NCBI GenBank assembly: GCA_037951105.1 | Contig: JBAMJV010003298.1 | Span: 24,020 to 88,019 of the forward strand | Source of the DNA: Echinarachnius parma | Lineage: Eukaryota > Echinodermata > Echinoidea > Clypeasteroida > Echinarachniidae | DNA length: 64,000 nucleotides | Reading direction: 5' to 3' | Shown here: in pieces, positions 32,851-59,589 of the stretch | Position numbering within the stretch: the stretch's first letter is position 1 | Layout: each line of letters starts with the position of its first letter | The notes under the pieces: generated by a model | Databases searched by the model: none | What the model was told of the DNA's origin: nothing | What the model saw: only the letters and a program-made list of their open reading frames with translations | Translations under genes and position numbers: made by a program

Positions 32851-32965
32851 GGGGCGTAGACAACGGGGGGGATGAGGGGTATGCATCCCCCCCCCCCCCC
32901 CCACCTCACAAGGTGGGGGGGATGACATGTACAATCATCCCCCCAGGTTTTAGGGAAGGATATAT
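32851..32965. repeat. Element end with paired poly-G and poly-C runs
   Basis: AGGGGCGTAGACAACGGGGG, GGATGAGGGGTATGCATCC, a poly-C run and CACAAGGTGGGGGGGATGAC ... ATCATCCCCCC. The same arrangement occurs at 40853-40965. G and C runs can pair. Confidence 0.75.
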
Positions 32966-33399
32966 ATTGTTTGTGTGTATCTGTATACGAGTGGGAAAGA
33001 AAACATTATTTGTATGAGCTAAGACTTGTTAATTCTAACGTTCAAAAAGTAACGTATACAATCATCCACTTTCACTGGGGTGAGTATTTTTTCTGTATAC
33101 CGGGCTACGTAGTTCCAGTGTAGGCTGGCATTGCTTTGGCTGCTTGTGTGACATGCACCAAATTGCGTAATTTAAGTACATATATAAATGCAAAGTCTTC
33201 TCCGTGGGAGGGGGATACCCCCTCCCAAACCCTCCCTATTTGGCTCTGCCCCAGCCCTCGGTAGCTTCGCCCCTCGGGACTCATTATTGGCAATAGGCTA
33301 TGTTGTTGGATCATACGTAATGTGGCATATGGTGATGTTGGAACTGTGTATGACGCTAAACGATTTCAGTCGAGAGTTCAGATTATTATTTTCGATTTG

Positions 33400-34777
33400 A
33401 ATACATAATTCAGGCTTTTATTACTCCGTAAGAATACAATTATTGTGTCAGTTTTCAATTGAAGTTAGTACCAATTCATGATAACCATGTACCGTGACAA
33501 AATTGGGGAGTATTTCTTTGCACAAGTATTCTTTGTCAAGAGCATCCAACTCTAAAAAAGGCAAATAACACATTTCTATGATGAGAATATATCTTTAGTT
33601 GCGCTCCAATCAAACGTTACCGTACCTTTGAATTAAATTTTCAATACTAAATCAGCGTAATGGTATTGCAGATTATACCGCTACATATCAAGAATATGGA
33701 GTCCGCTATGCGATTCAATATGATAATACAACTCTATGATGTATTATTGTTATTAGAAATGAAACTAACCTTCTAAACATGGGTATGAGTATCTCATGAT
33801 TATCACATCTTTGGCTAAGTATTATGATTAAACTACTCATGCATTTAATCAACATGGAACTCATAAAATGTCCATTATGATAAACACATTATTTATATAT
33901 TTTTGAATACAAATTGTATTAGCATCTAGAATATATCATCTCAAACCCGAGAAGAAATACCAAAACCATTTTTGTTTGTGACAACAAAATTAGAAACATT
34001 ACCAGGAACAACTTGAAAATATAGGAATTATAGCAAATATATTATAGAAAATGTAGGCATACACTTCATCTAAAAATAATTTGATTAACTGAATAATATT
34101 CTTTAACGAATGTATAGGTATTGTTGTTTAAACAAGATAAGTATACTTAGTTAATCCATACGACACTTATGTATATAAAGTCTTACAATGTATAGGCAAA
34201 TATCTTCATATCTAATTTGAATGTTATTACTAATCTAATAAAGGGCTGGTATGTGAGTATAAGTGGGAACACTGTACTTCGTTTTCATCAAATCGGTACT
34301 GCAACCGCTAAATGCCTAATGAAATATAGGCAAACAATTTAATCTACAATAATAATCATATTCACACACCCTTACTATACAAAGCATCAACATGTATTAT
34401 ATAATTCATGATTGTATCGATAAAAGATACATACTTAACAATAGTGGCGAACACTTTTATAGATGTATTTATCTTTTCCGTCAAGTAATATATTATATCA
34501 CTATCATGATCGCAATCACTAATATGATAAATGTATACTTAATTTGTAATCGCATATGTGTGTATGTGTCATATGGTGATGTCGGAACTGTGTATGACGC
34601 TAAATATAAATACAATATTTGTGTGTGTGTTGTGGTGCATATTTATTAGCGTGTCAATTATTTGTTTTCTTCGTGAAAATATATTTAAAATTTCTGGTCG
34701 ATCAAATCATAACACGCTTTCCCAGATACAGTCAATGTTAAGCCCGAATAATTCCTGGTCACGACCATCTTAACATC

Positions 34778-34811
<34 letters not shown>

Positions 34812-35360
34812 ACTGAGCGGACTTTCAAGCAATTTCCTTGGTCTTGAACAAATTTGGCAGGCGGTCTGGGGCGCGAGCATCCCCCCCCCCCAGGTGTAAG
34901 AACCTGTCTACGCCACTGGTTATTATTACCAGACCAACCAAAAATATAAAATGGGCGTTCATTTGTTGTGACATCATTCATTGTAAATATATGTACCTTC
35001 TTGTTGAAAATGAAATAAAATTGAACATTGAACATTGAACATTGAACATATACATGGGGACTATTAAATGCATGTATCTACATTCGTAACAATACTACAC
35101 GACTGTTTCTGGACTATACCATATACTATACATAGTATAGGTTAGCGCGTAACCATAAAACGGTTTGATCAATGTGTTTCGGTGATAAATCCCATCCACA
35201 TAAATATATTTGCGGCTAATTCCGGGTTGGCCGGTCACTAATCAGGACACTTGGACAGGGCTGCCGAGATTGATATCTTATACAATACATGTTAGGAGTG
35301 TGTTATCAATCTTTACGTCGTTTATTATATAATTTCGGGGCATATTTGCGCCGTTTATAA
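33400..35360. other. Gene-free AT-rich stretch
   Basis: No exon recognised. It contains a 35-bp direct repeat (33327-33361 and 34567-34602, CATATGGTGATGTYGGAACT...), a poly-C run at 34781-34811, a CTACGCCACTGG element end at about 34904 and a LINE tail with ATTGAAC repeats at 34975-35050. The first exon(s) of the downstream sulfotransferase should lie here but could not be identified. Confidence 0.5.
34975..35050. mobile_element. LINE 3' tail with ATTGAAC repeats
   Basis: TTGTTGAAAATGAAATAAAA followed by four ATTGAAC units. Compare 31375-31445. Confidence 0.65.
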
Positions 35361-35369
35361 GTTTTTAAG

Positions 35370-48620
<13,251 letters not shown>

Positions 48621-49145
48621 CCTCCGATCTTTTAAAATGAAAGAAGCTTCAACCCTCGCTTTCGCTTTTAGGCCAATATACCCGGCCGGAGATGAAGGCA
48701 AAGATGCCCAGAGGAGACCCAGAGAAGTTCACACGCACTGTAGGACATAGCTTTGTGACTATTTTTTTTATTATGCGCAATATTCGACATAATGATTTAA
48801 ATTACATGTACATGTAAGTTGATTTTGTTTTCTCAGCCAATTAGCAACTAATGATGGCTCAATCGCGAATTTTCTCTTCATTATTGACATGGACAACATT
48901 TATTGTAGGCCTACAATTTGAATTTCAGTTAGGAATTCTAATACCAACTTATGCACTTTCGATATATTGGAATTGTATCTATAATATAAACGTATTAGGC
49001 AGATATGGTTTGGTAATTTTTTTCTTTCGCAGACAATTATAATTTTTCCGACAGATCGAGGCAACCTAATTGGTTTCAAACCCGGGTCGATTACTATAGT
49101 CGATTAGTCGATTAGAGCAAAGTCTTGATTCGACGGTTTGACCAC

Positions 49146-49836
49146 TATACAGGGTGGCCCAAAAAACGGAACGGGGCACTTCCCAAAATATAGTAACAAC
49201 ATTATTATGTCCATCGGATATGGTGTCTTTTCCAATGAAAAAAAATACCAAGAACAGTAATTTTGGTCGTGTAGTTTTTGTTTTAGGGCGCTCTGAGTGA
49301 CACCATTTCAGGGGTTTATATTCACTTGGTCTAATACCACTTGGTCCAATCATCAGTTCGTCTGACTTCACTTCGGCTAAACCTATTTGGTCTAATCATC
49401 ACTAGGTCTAATGACCATCTAGGCAACTGCCGTTTCGTCTAATCACCAAATGGGCTAATTGTCACTTCGTCTACTTTTTTTTTCCTCGTTTCGTCTATTA
49501 TCACTTCGTCTAATACCAGTTCGTCTAATTCTCAGTTAGGCTACTCTTCACTTGGTCCATATGCAATTGGTCTAATTACCGTTTGGTCTATAACCATTTG
49601 GTCCAATACCATTTCGTCTAATACCATCAGGTCTATTTTCCACTTGGTCTAAAAGCAGTTCGTCTAATGCCATTTCGTCTAACGACCATTTAGTCTAATT
49701 CCCATTTGGACTAATTCCCATTAGGTCTAAGGACGATTTAGTCTAATTCCCATTTGGTCTAATGGCCATTTAGTCTAATTCCCATTTGGTCTAACGATCG
49801 CCCACACTGACCTGTGTGGTGGCCACCGCCTGTATA
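49146..49836. mobile_element. Mariner-type MITE carrying a ~15-bp minisatellite, left copy
   Basis: Starts TATACAGGGTGGCCCAAAAA and runs through ACGGAACGGGGCACTTCC. It then has about 30 degenerate units around CATTTGGTCTAAT (49310-49800) and ends GGTGGCCACCGCCTGTATA. The ends and TA flanks suggest Tc1/mariner mobilisation. Confidence 0.82.
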
Positions 49837-52800
49837 CCGTATACCGTATGAACGATTCCATAAGGCTGTAATTATGGTTACAGTCCGTTATTCGGAAGGT
49901 TCGTTATTCCGAAGGTTCGTTGATCCGAAAATAAAATCGGGTTCGTTATTCTGAAGGTTCGTTAACATATTCAATTGATTTTTGGTATTTGGACATTATT
50001 TTTGACGCTCTTTCAGAAAATTAATCAAATTTGAAAATTCAAAAAATATTTGTTTATGACGTCATATATGACGTCACACTTTACCACTCCATAAATCACT
50101 TTTTTATGGAGTATGGTATATCGATATAGGCACATATTTGAAGCTATACACCTGAATCAAAGCCGAGATTTAACTTTACTTTTAAGTCATTTTATGATGA
50201 TTGGTTTGAAATCTGTTTTTTTTTAAATAAGTATTCTGTTTGTAGATGGTGAAAGTATTGTTAATTTGGTATATATTATTATCATAAGATGAACATATTC
50301 CAGTGTGCATCTTGTATTGATATTAGTAGTAAAATGGACAAGAAAGATAATCATAACAATGTAGAATTTTGCGCATAATTGTATAGTAATGCAAGGGATA
50401 ATCGTACGGTTTGATGACATGAACAATATAGTAATTGATAAAGAAATGATATTGTATTTTGTTAGACAATAATTATGCATGTACAGTTGTACGGGTTATT
50501 TGTAGTTAAATTCGTGCTTGTGACAATAAGATTGAGAGGTAGACAATTAATTTGATGATACCTTCATTGAAAATTGAAGGGTGTTGCGTTGTTATATTGT
50601 TGTGTAGCTCCCTTGAAAGTAGATGTTTAAGGTGAAGTGAGTGCTTGTTATACATAACTATGGTTTAGTTTTCTGGATTGATGTAATTGGTTTTAGTACA
50701 TGTTTGTAGTTTGGTTAACCCATCAAGGACGAGAGCTATTTTAAGGCAAAATTGTTTTCCTCTACAAATTGGCAACTCCTAAATTTTGTCGATCTATTAA
50801 TGACATAAAAATAGGTGGAAAATATTTAGTAATTACAATTTAAGACAAAATTAATATGAAGTAACTTTGCCGCAAAGTTGCCAATTTGAACGCAAATATC
50901 TGTATTTAAAATATCACAATGTATTGCCAATTTAAGGATTTTGCTAAATTATAGTGATTTACGCAATAATAAAAATCATTAAAAATAACTAAAGCAGGTA
51001 GAGTAACAAAATAGGGCTCTAAAAATAGAGGAATTTATGCTCCTTCTTCCTATACACATCACATAACTAACTTCTTCTTCTTTAAGTGTAGGACTACCAA
51101 ACCACAAATATGTGGGCCTTAGGCACTGATGGGTTAAACTGTCGTACATGTATGCAGGTTATTTTATAATTTTCGAGTTATCTTATTGAACCAATTGTGT
51201 TTTATATGATTTGTGTTATAAGTTATTAGTATTAGAAGTTTTGTTGAATTGATTGTCTTTGTAGACATGAGTCGATGGGACACGTAACCCTGGGGTCTGA
51301 TGTAGAGAGCAATTGAATAACAGTATTTGACCGGTGAGTTATATCACAGTTCTGACGTCATCGACATACATGTACTATTTTGTGGGTGTCCGTACTCTGT
51401 TTTGAGAGCGATAAGTACCAATAGACGTCAGAAATCATAGATGGTTATTAATTGGGAGTATTTTGGGCGCGGGTGATAAATAGTGGTCATGGCTTGAAGG
51501 TGACAATGAAGCCTGGATGAAATAATGCTTTTAGGTAGTGCTTCAATATGGTAAAGTATCATATTCATATTATAGTGTAATTCATTACAGAATCCTTAGC
51601 CGCAAACAATCAGATGTTAAATTTGTTTTGTATGTGATTTACATAATAATTGTTGTGAATAGTTAGTTGTATTGTTGTTTTATTGGACTTCGAATACATG
51701 CATACACGTCAATACTTTGTCGTCCGTCTAGTTCATTTGAAATCCCTGCGTCGTTTCAAATATATTTTGTATGTTTTTGTTGTTATATAATCCACAATAT
51801 TGTAACTGTACTTCTGTTTGTAGTGAGAAGATTAAATTGTACACGTACATGTTATGTCTAGTGGCCAATGCAGTTTATACAGGGTAACTTCCAAACACTA
51901 CGGCCGTATGCTGCAGGACTGGCTCTAGTGATGTTGTCGGTCAATTACAAAAGATGTTACAATAAAGATATCTGTTACATTATTTTAAACAACGTGTTAC
52001 CTGTTATTTACTTGTATCCAAAAGTATGAGGGAACATGTGTCATCGGGAAGAATGAAAGTATAATCTCTTGTATAATGTTTGATGTGTGTATGCCCCTTG
52101 CAGAAAGAGATATAATCAATTGTAAGTCAGATCACTTGTTCTAAATGCGCAAATCTGATTGGTTTCAATTCATTGTTAGGACACTTATTGCAAAATGACA
52201 CTTAAACAATGAAATGAAAACTTCGGAAATGATGATAAAATTACTATTTTTGAAACAAATATCAATAAAAAACATAGAGAATTTAGATATGTTCTGTATG
52301 CAGAATAAACAGATATTGTATTCTTTTATCGATATTCATCTTCAAACACATTTCGCTTTGAGAGTCCTTGCTGAACTGATTGTTTAATGACTTTCATACT
52401 TTGAGCTAAATAACCTAATTAATATGAATGTGGAATTGAAATCTCGTACAACTACAAGCAATCATCTCGTATGTCAAAACAACTGGTATACCCCCCCCCC
52501 TGCCCCCCCCCCCCCCCCCCGCAGGCATCAATAGTCTTACACATATCTACAACAGTCTCAAAGAACAAAAAAAAAATACTTTGGCAAGGACTCTCAAGTA
52601 GTTTGTCACCTATTTTCCAATGCTTAAATAAAGACAATTTGACTTTTTGACTACAGAGAGGAGCAAACATGAATCACAGGTTAACATTAAGATATTTCAC
52701 AGGCATTTATAACATTATGTTTTCACAAAATATAATTGTATTACACTCGTTATTTAGTGGTAATTTTAACTTGTCTAGTTTCGTACGGGTGCATGGGGGT

Positions 52801-52889
52801 GCAGCCCCTGAAATACATCAACATAAAATAACACACTATATAACAATTAAAATGTGGTCAGACCCCCTCTTTCAACACCTATATCATAT
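49837..52889. other. 3-kb gene-free stretch between two inverted minisatellite elements
   Basis: AT-rich. It includes TTCGTTATTCCGAAGGTTCG-type repeats (49880-49975), poly-C at 52491-52520 and a worn fold-back MITE near 52090-52165. No exon, transposase or conserved motif recognised. Confidence 0.6.
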
Positions 52890-53539
52890 CAAACTTCCAT
52901 TAGACCAAATGGTCATTAGACCAAATGGTCATTATACCAAATGGGCATTAGACAATGTGGGCATTAGACCATGTGGGCATTAGCCCAAGTGGGCATTAGA
53001 CCATGTGGGCATTAGCCCAAGTGGGACATTAGCCCAAGTGGGAGTAGACCAACTGTCAATTAGACCAAACGGGAAGTTGATGAAATGGTTATTAGACGAA
53101 GTGAGAAACTGCCCATCTGGATATAGCCGAAGTGGTTATAGCCCTAATGGATATTAGACGTTGTGGTATTAGACCAATAGAATATTAGACAATCTGGTGA
53201 TTAGAAGAAATGGCATTAGACTAAGTGGGTTTTGATCAAGTGGATATTAGACGATAAGGGTATAGCCCAAATGGTTATTAGACGAACCGGCTATTGGACC
53301 AAGTGGTTGTAGACGAAATGGGTTTAGACTATGTAGGATTAGACGAAGTGGATATTAGACGAAGTGGGTTTAGACCAAGTGGGGGTTTACCATTTCAGGT
53401 TCCCATTTTACCCCCAAAATTACTGTTCTTGGTATCGTTTTTCATTGGAAAAGATACCCTGTCCGATGGACATAATCATTTTGTTACTATATTTTGGGAA
53501 GTGTCCCGTTCCGTGTGTTTTTTGGGGCCACCCCGTATA
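52890..53539. mobile_element. Mariner-type MITE carrying a minisatellite, right (inverted) copy
   Basis: Units around ATTAGACCAAATGG (about 52899-53380) are followed by CAGTAATTTTGG-complement sequence (AAAATTACTGTTCTTGGTAT), GGAAGTGTCCCGTTCCG and GGGGCCACCCCGTATA. This is the reverse complement of the left copy. The inner end is unclear. Confidence 0.82.
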
Positions 53540-54039
53540 GGCCATGCAGAACACGTCTTCACTTGATTTGAATCAGGATAATATTATGAGCGACCAGACA
53601 TAATTTGTAATATGTGGCCTCATTTCTATTTTGAATAAGGGGCTGATATTAGAATGTGTTACAATAATGATAATACATAATTTTACATAGTTGTATGACC
53701 TTATATACCAGTAGACTGTTTATATATCTACACTGTAGCCCATAATGTTGGAATAATTTGTTTTTATCCAACTTCATTCATTTTCCTATGTGTACGCCAC
53801 ATGAACCATTTAATCCTTAGTATAATGATGATGATATAATGTGTCCCCACTACCAACTTGGAACAATGTATTGTTGCATACATTTGCATTAAGTAATATA
53901 CCCTTTTGTTTACAGCTATGAAAGGCAATACCTCTGATGCTTGGCTCCTTTCCCTCTCTAAGGCGTATGTCCAACAAGTCATCGTTATGGCACATTTCTC
54001 AGAGTTGGCTGTAAGTCTTTCAACCAAAATTGGCAAAGA

Positions 54040-54480
54040 GGTTTCAAGGCTATGCTCCGTCCGACGCCATTGGCTGTACGCCAAAGGATGCTTGCACTCC
54101 ACCAGGAAGGGGTACCAACAAGCACTGTTGCTTATTTCGTTGGAACATCGCAGGGTACGGTCTGTACAATCCTCAAACGACATCGAGAGGAGGGTCACTT
54201 GAGGCCAAGGAAATCTCTATAGAACGACCATGATTGACTTCCAGGATAGATGATCGCAAAATATTTCACCTGTGCCGTAGAACCCGGAAATGCCCAAAAG
54301 GAGCCTTCGCCGTCTGTGGAGAAGACACTATGGAATCAACGTCACTCTCTCGCCAAACTGCACATCGGAGATTGCTCTAACGTGGTCACCGAGCAAGACG
54401 AACTACGTGTTTTTAACCATTCAACACAGAGTTGCCAGATGTCGCTGGACTAGGGAACAGAAGAATGCAGCTTGATAAGA
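54040..54480 (+). pseudogene. Degenerate Tc1-like transposase fragment
   Basis: The frame from 54040 reads RQRMLALHQEG, STVAYFVGTSQGTVCTIL and KRHREEGHLRPRKS, then stops at 54220. This is the tandem helix-turn-helix DNA-binding region of Tc1 transposases. In another frame from 54290, RRLWRRHYGINVTLS and HRVARCRWTREQ resemble the following linker and catalytic-domain start. Frameshifts and stops make it dead, and the DDE region is missing. Confidence 0.8.
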
Positions 54481-55023
54481 GCCAGTACATCCTTGACCAA
54501 ACAGATGGGAGACAAAGAGACAACGAGATTGCACGGCGAGAATCTCCAAGATTACTGCATTCCCGAAACAACTTGATGTTGCAAATTGCAAATTGTATCA
54601 AAATCCTTAAAATTGCTGTTGTTTTGGCCCCTTTTTGTTTTACCCTCAATATACACTTTGCGAAGGACAATTGTGATACAATTTTTAGAACTTGATCAAT
54701 AAAGTAGTGTGGACAATTATACACCACACATATCATAAATAATTCACAGTGACACATTGAACTTCGTATAAAGTTGTACAAATAATTTATTCCAACTCTA
54801 TGGGCAACATTGTAGTTCGTTTATTTGTTTACATGTTTCTATATTAATATATACACATGAATGTAAATTATATATTATGTATTATTACCTCGGCTGCGAT
54901 GTAGTCATTTTTAATAAACATTGATCGAATGGATATTGTATTCCTGTTTTATTATTATTGAATATCGTAATTATCCTTATCTTATCTTGCGATTTGTCCT
55001 TCTTTTTAGATAATACTTATTAA

Positions 55024-55562
55024 AGAGTTGTTTAGTGTTGGTAGAGAGGGCGCTGCACATCACTTTTTTTTTGTGAGGTAATGAAAGACTGAGTGTCGAA
55101 TTTGAGAGAACATGCAATTTTAATGGCAGAATAAACTTTATTTGGTCAAAATCGACCCAGAAACGGCTGAAATATCAATAGAAATATCTGATCTTATAAT
55201 TATTTGGGGCCTAAATAATTAGATGATTTTTTCCAAAAATTAAAAAAAATGCTTGCACTTTTTCAAAAATTTTCAAAAGCGTTTTTTAAATAGTTGTTGA
55301 TGATCTCTCTATTTAATAATTATTTCAATAAAACATAACATGCATAATTTTGTATGAAAAATGGTTGAAACCAATGCCTTTTTAGAAAGCGCCCTCTTGT
55401 GTTTTAATGGCTCTTTTTGAATGATAACAGGCTTTTTACTTAGTCGTTTGTAATTTTGTATACCTTTCGAGCATGGTAGAGTTATAACTATTAGTTTATA
55501 ATGTTACTGTCCAAGTTTGGTTACTAAAGTTCAGCCTTACCAAAACTGTACTACCCCTTTAA
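55024..55562. mobile_element. TTAA-type MITE, copy B
   Basis: TTAA at 55020 precedes AGAGTTGTTTAGTGTTGG, and the right end is CCAAAACTGTACTACCCCTT. The central palindrome has arms TAATTATTT / AAATAATTA. Confidence 0.87.
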
Positions 55563-55777
55563 GCTACTATAAAGCTACATGGTAACACTATAGACAAATG
55601 TAGGGATTGGTCCAACTGATGAATGCATTAATATTGTTGAGATAGTGTAAGAAATAAGTTGGATGGCATAATCTGAACAATAAACACGTTAAAGATAGTG
55701 TGTCTCTGTGGTTGACCTATATAGTAACATTATGTAATAAGAAAATGGTTGGTGTTTCACAAAGATTTTTAGTTTAA

Positions 55778-56333
55778 AGGGAAAGTTGAGTTTTGGTAGA
55801 GAGGGCGCTAGACTACTTAATTGGTTTGTGAGGTAATGAAAAACTGAGTGTAAAATTTGAAAGAGCATAATATTTAAACAATAAAATCATCTTTGTTTGA
55901 TCAAAATCGGTTCAGAAACGGCTGAAATATCCATAAATATAACAATTTGTAATAAACCCGGGGCCCCGGGTTTATTAGAGAATTTTGAACCAGCCGTTAA
56001 AAATTCAAAAAAATGCTTCCTCTTTTCAAAAAAGTTACAAAAAAGGTATTTAAATAGTTGTTGGTTATTTCTCTATCTAATCACTATTTCAACAAAGCAT
56101 CACATGCACAATATTTTATTCAAAATGATTGAAACCGATGAGTGTTTAGAGAGCGCCCTCTTACGTTTTAACGGCTCTTTTTGAATGATAACATGATCTT
56201 TACTACGTCATTTGTAATTTTGTGTTCCTTTCTAGTTATAACTATTAGTTTGTAATGTAATGATGCAGGTTTTGGTTACTAAAATTCAGTTTCACTAAAA
56301 CTGTACTCTCCTTACCAGAACTCAACTATCCCT
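55778..56333. mobile_element. TTAA-type MITE, copy C
   Basis: TTAA at 55774 and 56334 flank AGGGAAAGTTGAGTTTTGG ... CCAGAACTCAACTATCCCT. The central palindrome has perfect arms AATAAACCCGGGG at 55951-55976. Confidence 0.92.
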
Positions 56334-56545
56334 TTAACTTAAATTTAGGTCGGACTTGAATTTATGGAAAGCCTTGAAAACATTCAAGAGCAAAAATGCA
56401 CGTATTTTTAGACTTGTAATACATTTTACTCCAGGAATATTAAATATCCATGATAATGGAACATATATAGTAATGCCTTTAAAGAAAATGTAATGTTGTA
56501 AATTTAAAAAAATCTGATATGTTTTGCCGAGCAAATAATGGCCTT

Positions 56546-57110
56546 CAAAGGGGTAGTACAGTTTTGGTAAGGCTGACCTTTAGTAACCAAACCTAGACAG
56601 TAACATTATAAACTAATAGGTATAACTCCACCATGCTCGAAAGGTATACAAAATTACAAACAACTTAGTAAAAAGCCCGTTATCGAATGGTAACGGGCTT
56701 TTTACTAAGTCGTTTGTAAAGAGCCATTAAAACACAAGAGGGCGCTTTTTTAAGAGGCATTGGTTTCTACAATTTTTTATACAAAATTATGCATGTGATG
56801 TTTTATTGAAATAATGATTACATAGAGAGATTATCAACAATTATTTAAAAAACGCTTTTGACAATTTTTGAAAAAGTGCAAGCCTTTTTTTTATTTTTTG
56901 AAAAAATCATCTAATTATTTGGGCCCCAAATAATTATAAGATCAGATATATTTATTGATATTTCAGCCGTTTCTGAGTCGATTTTGGCCAAATAAAGTTT
57001 ATTCTGCCATTAAAATTGCATGTTCTCTCAAATTCGACACTCAGTTTTTCATTACCCCACAAAAAAATTGTGATGTGCAGCGCCCTCTCTACCAAAACTA
57101 AACTACCCCT
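56546..57110. mobile_element. TTAA-type MITE, copy D (inverted)
   Basis: AAAGGGGTAGTACAGTTTTG at the left, CAAAACTAAACTACCCCT at the right, with TTAA at 57111. The central palindrome has arms TAATTATTTGGG. Confidence 0.88.
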
Positions 57111-58454
57111 TTAATAACTTTTAGTCGAATTTAAAGAGATAATTGAATATATTTATTTACGTTCAACTAAGGATCTCTGTGAAACACCCCCTTATTTAGA
57201 AGAAAAACAACAATATAGTTTCAGAATACTGTTTGGCGTTTGGCGTTAATTATTATAATTTGAATGCAACACCAACAAATCTAGTAAACACAACAACAAC
57301 AACAACAACTCGCTTGAGCGGATGAAATAAAAACGGATACAATCCGTGAGAAACTCGATTAGGTTAGGTTGGATTTGAGCAATTTGTATGAACTCCGAAA
57401 CAATATAATATGATAGTTTAATTGATACATGTAGCCTACATGAATGTTATATAACATCATTTATTATTTATTTATTCATAGGCTTTTTGAATGATTTGGT
57501 ATGTAGTATAACGTAACTAGTCAATTTGAATTAAACAAAACATTATAACCTTCGCATTGGCAGACGAATTTGCAGACGATATACCTTGTCCTTAGTATTA
57601 TATTGTGTACCTTTACTAAGGGAACCGGATCAGGAGAGTATGCTTAGCGGTTTAGATAATGACGTTTGAAGCTAAATCGGGGGTGGGGCGAAGAATTGAA
57701 GGTGGTTTCGACTTTTGAAAGGGGAAAAAAGAAGCTTACGATGCTCCGTGGTGTATTGTCCATGGACCGTCTTGTTTATTGATCGGTCCAATGTACAAAT
57801 ACAGTGTGTGCATTCTTCAATGGCTTGCGTCCTTATTATCTATCTGATCGCTCGATGTGGACGTGGCTAAATAACCATATAGTGTCTTGAAGAGGCGTGC
57901 TATATGTTTACAGGATGATCATGATGATCTGTAGTATAGTATAAGACGCATACTATATACCACGTTGCGTTTTATAGTGGAGAGGGGTTATCTAGCCAGA
58001 ATATCCGGCGATGTCACCCATCGGTAAGTAGCATATAACATAATATTCGATATTTATCGCTAGGACATTGCACAATTTTCATAAATCCATAGGTAAGATA
58101 TTTTGTAGGTATGTTACCATTATAATATTAGTGCGTTTGGAATGTTCAGACAATAGACAAGTCAACGTATATTATGTTGTCAATGTTATGCGAACGCATG
58201 ACATGATAATAAGTATAATGATACACATGTATGCAAAATTGTAATTAGAACACATTTTAAGCTGTATATTACCCATACCATACTGATTTACATTGTAGAT
58301 GTGGATATATCGACATATATGTTTCGTTTTCTTGTATCGTCCAGTTTTTGTTTTGTTGGACACAATCACAATTTCGGTATATGAATTGCTAATAAGCTAC
58401 TGTATTCGCTACAGGGTATGCTGTTTTATAGCGTCTGCACCTGTGATACAGCCT

Positions 58455-58696
58455 GGGCTCATATTCATGAAAGCCGCTAACTTAGTTACTTGCTGAGTTT
58501 TGTTTAAATGTACAGTTTATTGAGCACCAAATAGTTTTCCTAGTCCCTACACTTGGGTTAGATGGGTAAGCCGTAGGTATACCCACTAAGTTAAACCTAG
58601 TTAGCAACTTAAAGAGGTTATGTTTAATTCTTAGCGACCTCATCCAAAATATACTTAGCAAGGAACTAAGCTAGCGGGATTTCATGAATATGGGCC
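58455..58696. mobile_element. MITE with GGGCCCATATTCA termini, second copy
   Basis: GGGCTCATATTCATGAAAGC at the left and GGATTTCATGAATATGGGCC at the right. The interior shares AACCTAG/CTAGCTAAC-type motifs with the copy at 18941. Confidence 0.82.
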
Positions 58697-59589
58697 CTGG
58701 TTGATATGTCAGTATGCAATCAGTTGATTTTGAACTATTTATACCGATAAAATAATGCCAAGATCAACTGTTTTGGTCGAGTAGTTTTAATATTATCATT
58801 TATATGTGTGACATGGTTAAGACGTGTTGCACTGCAAAGACTTGGCAATTTAGTGCTTCGTGCAAAACAGGATCTGTAGTTCCAATTATATTATCGAGTA
58901 TGACCGCCCTTTGGACAAACTCAGTATTTTTCATCAACATTAACATAACATTCCACGCGTATACAGGTCTCACGACTTGCTGTGTATGAGTTTAACATGA
59001 GCATTACATTTTTCGCACATACTTTTACAGTTTATTGACACAAGCATGAGATTGTTAATTTTACTAGCATCTCATTTGTATTGGGTCACAAATTAAATTA
59101 GAGATGCTTTACTCGATGGTAACCACTGGTGTACCATTTAGTACCACTATAATACACGGTATATTTTATTGTTTTAATATTTATTCAGTTTATTGACAAT
59201 ATAAAAACAGCCAATGGAAAACAAAAAAGGCAGAAGCCCAACCAAATGTCTGTTTCCCTATGTTACACATTTAAAATCAATAAATACAAAAAGTATATAA
59301 AACAGTATATGAATGCTTATTGTATAATAATATTTACAACTTTACAATTAAAACATATTTAAGAATTATAGACCTTGACTTGCAGGGGTGCATATGTGCC
59401 GTTGAGTATTTTTGTCGGGGTCACAACTCAACTCTGGTTCAATTTTTGTACAAGTTTGACAAGATCATCATTATCACTCTAAAAAGGGTTTAAGGGACTT
59501 AATCACCGATTACAATAATCATAATCTTAAGAAAATCTTGGTCGAGTTGGTTGAAGAAGGATAAGTAGTACATTGAAAAATGCGATGTA

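Larger units (their letters stand above)
55751..57190. mobile_element. TTTCACAAAGAT MITE interrupted by two TTAA-type MITEs
   Basis: GTGTTTCACAAAGATTTTTA at 55752, a middle part 56338-56545 (GGTCGGACTTGAATTTATGG, matching the arm GTTGGACTTAGGAAATATGG of 45523) and the end GATCTCTGTGAAACACCCCC at 57170 belong to one element. Copies C and D of the TTAA family occupy the gaps. Confidence 0.8.

Noticed and set aside
48671-48745. Possible extra exon with MKAKMPRGDPEKFTRTVG
   Set aside because: Follows an acceptor-like TTTTAG but lies past the sulfotransferase stop, has no recognised homology and no clear donor.
53764-54198. 144-residue minus-strand frame
   Set aside because: Overlaps the plus-strand Tc1-like transposase remnant, whose helix-turn-helix motif explains the open stretch.
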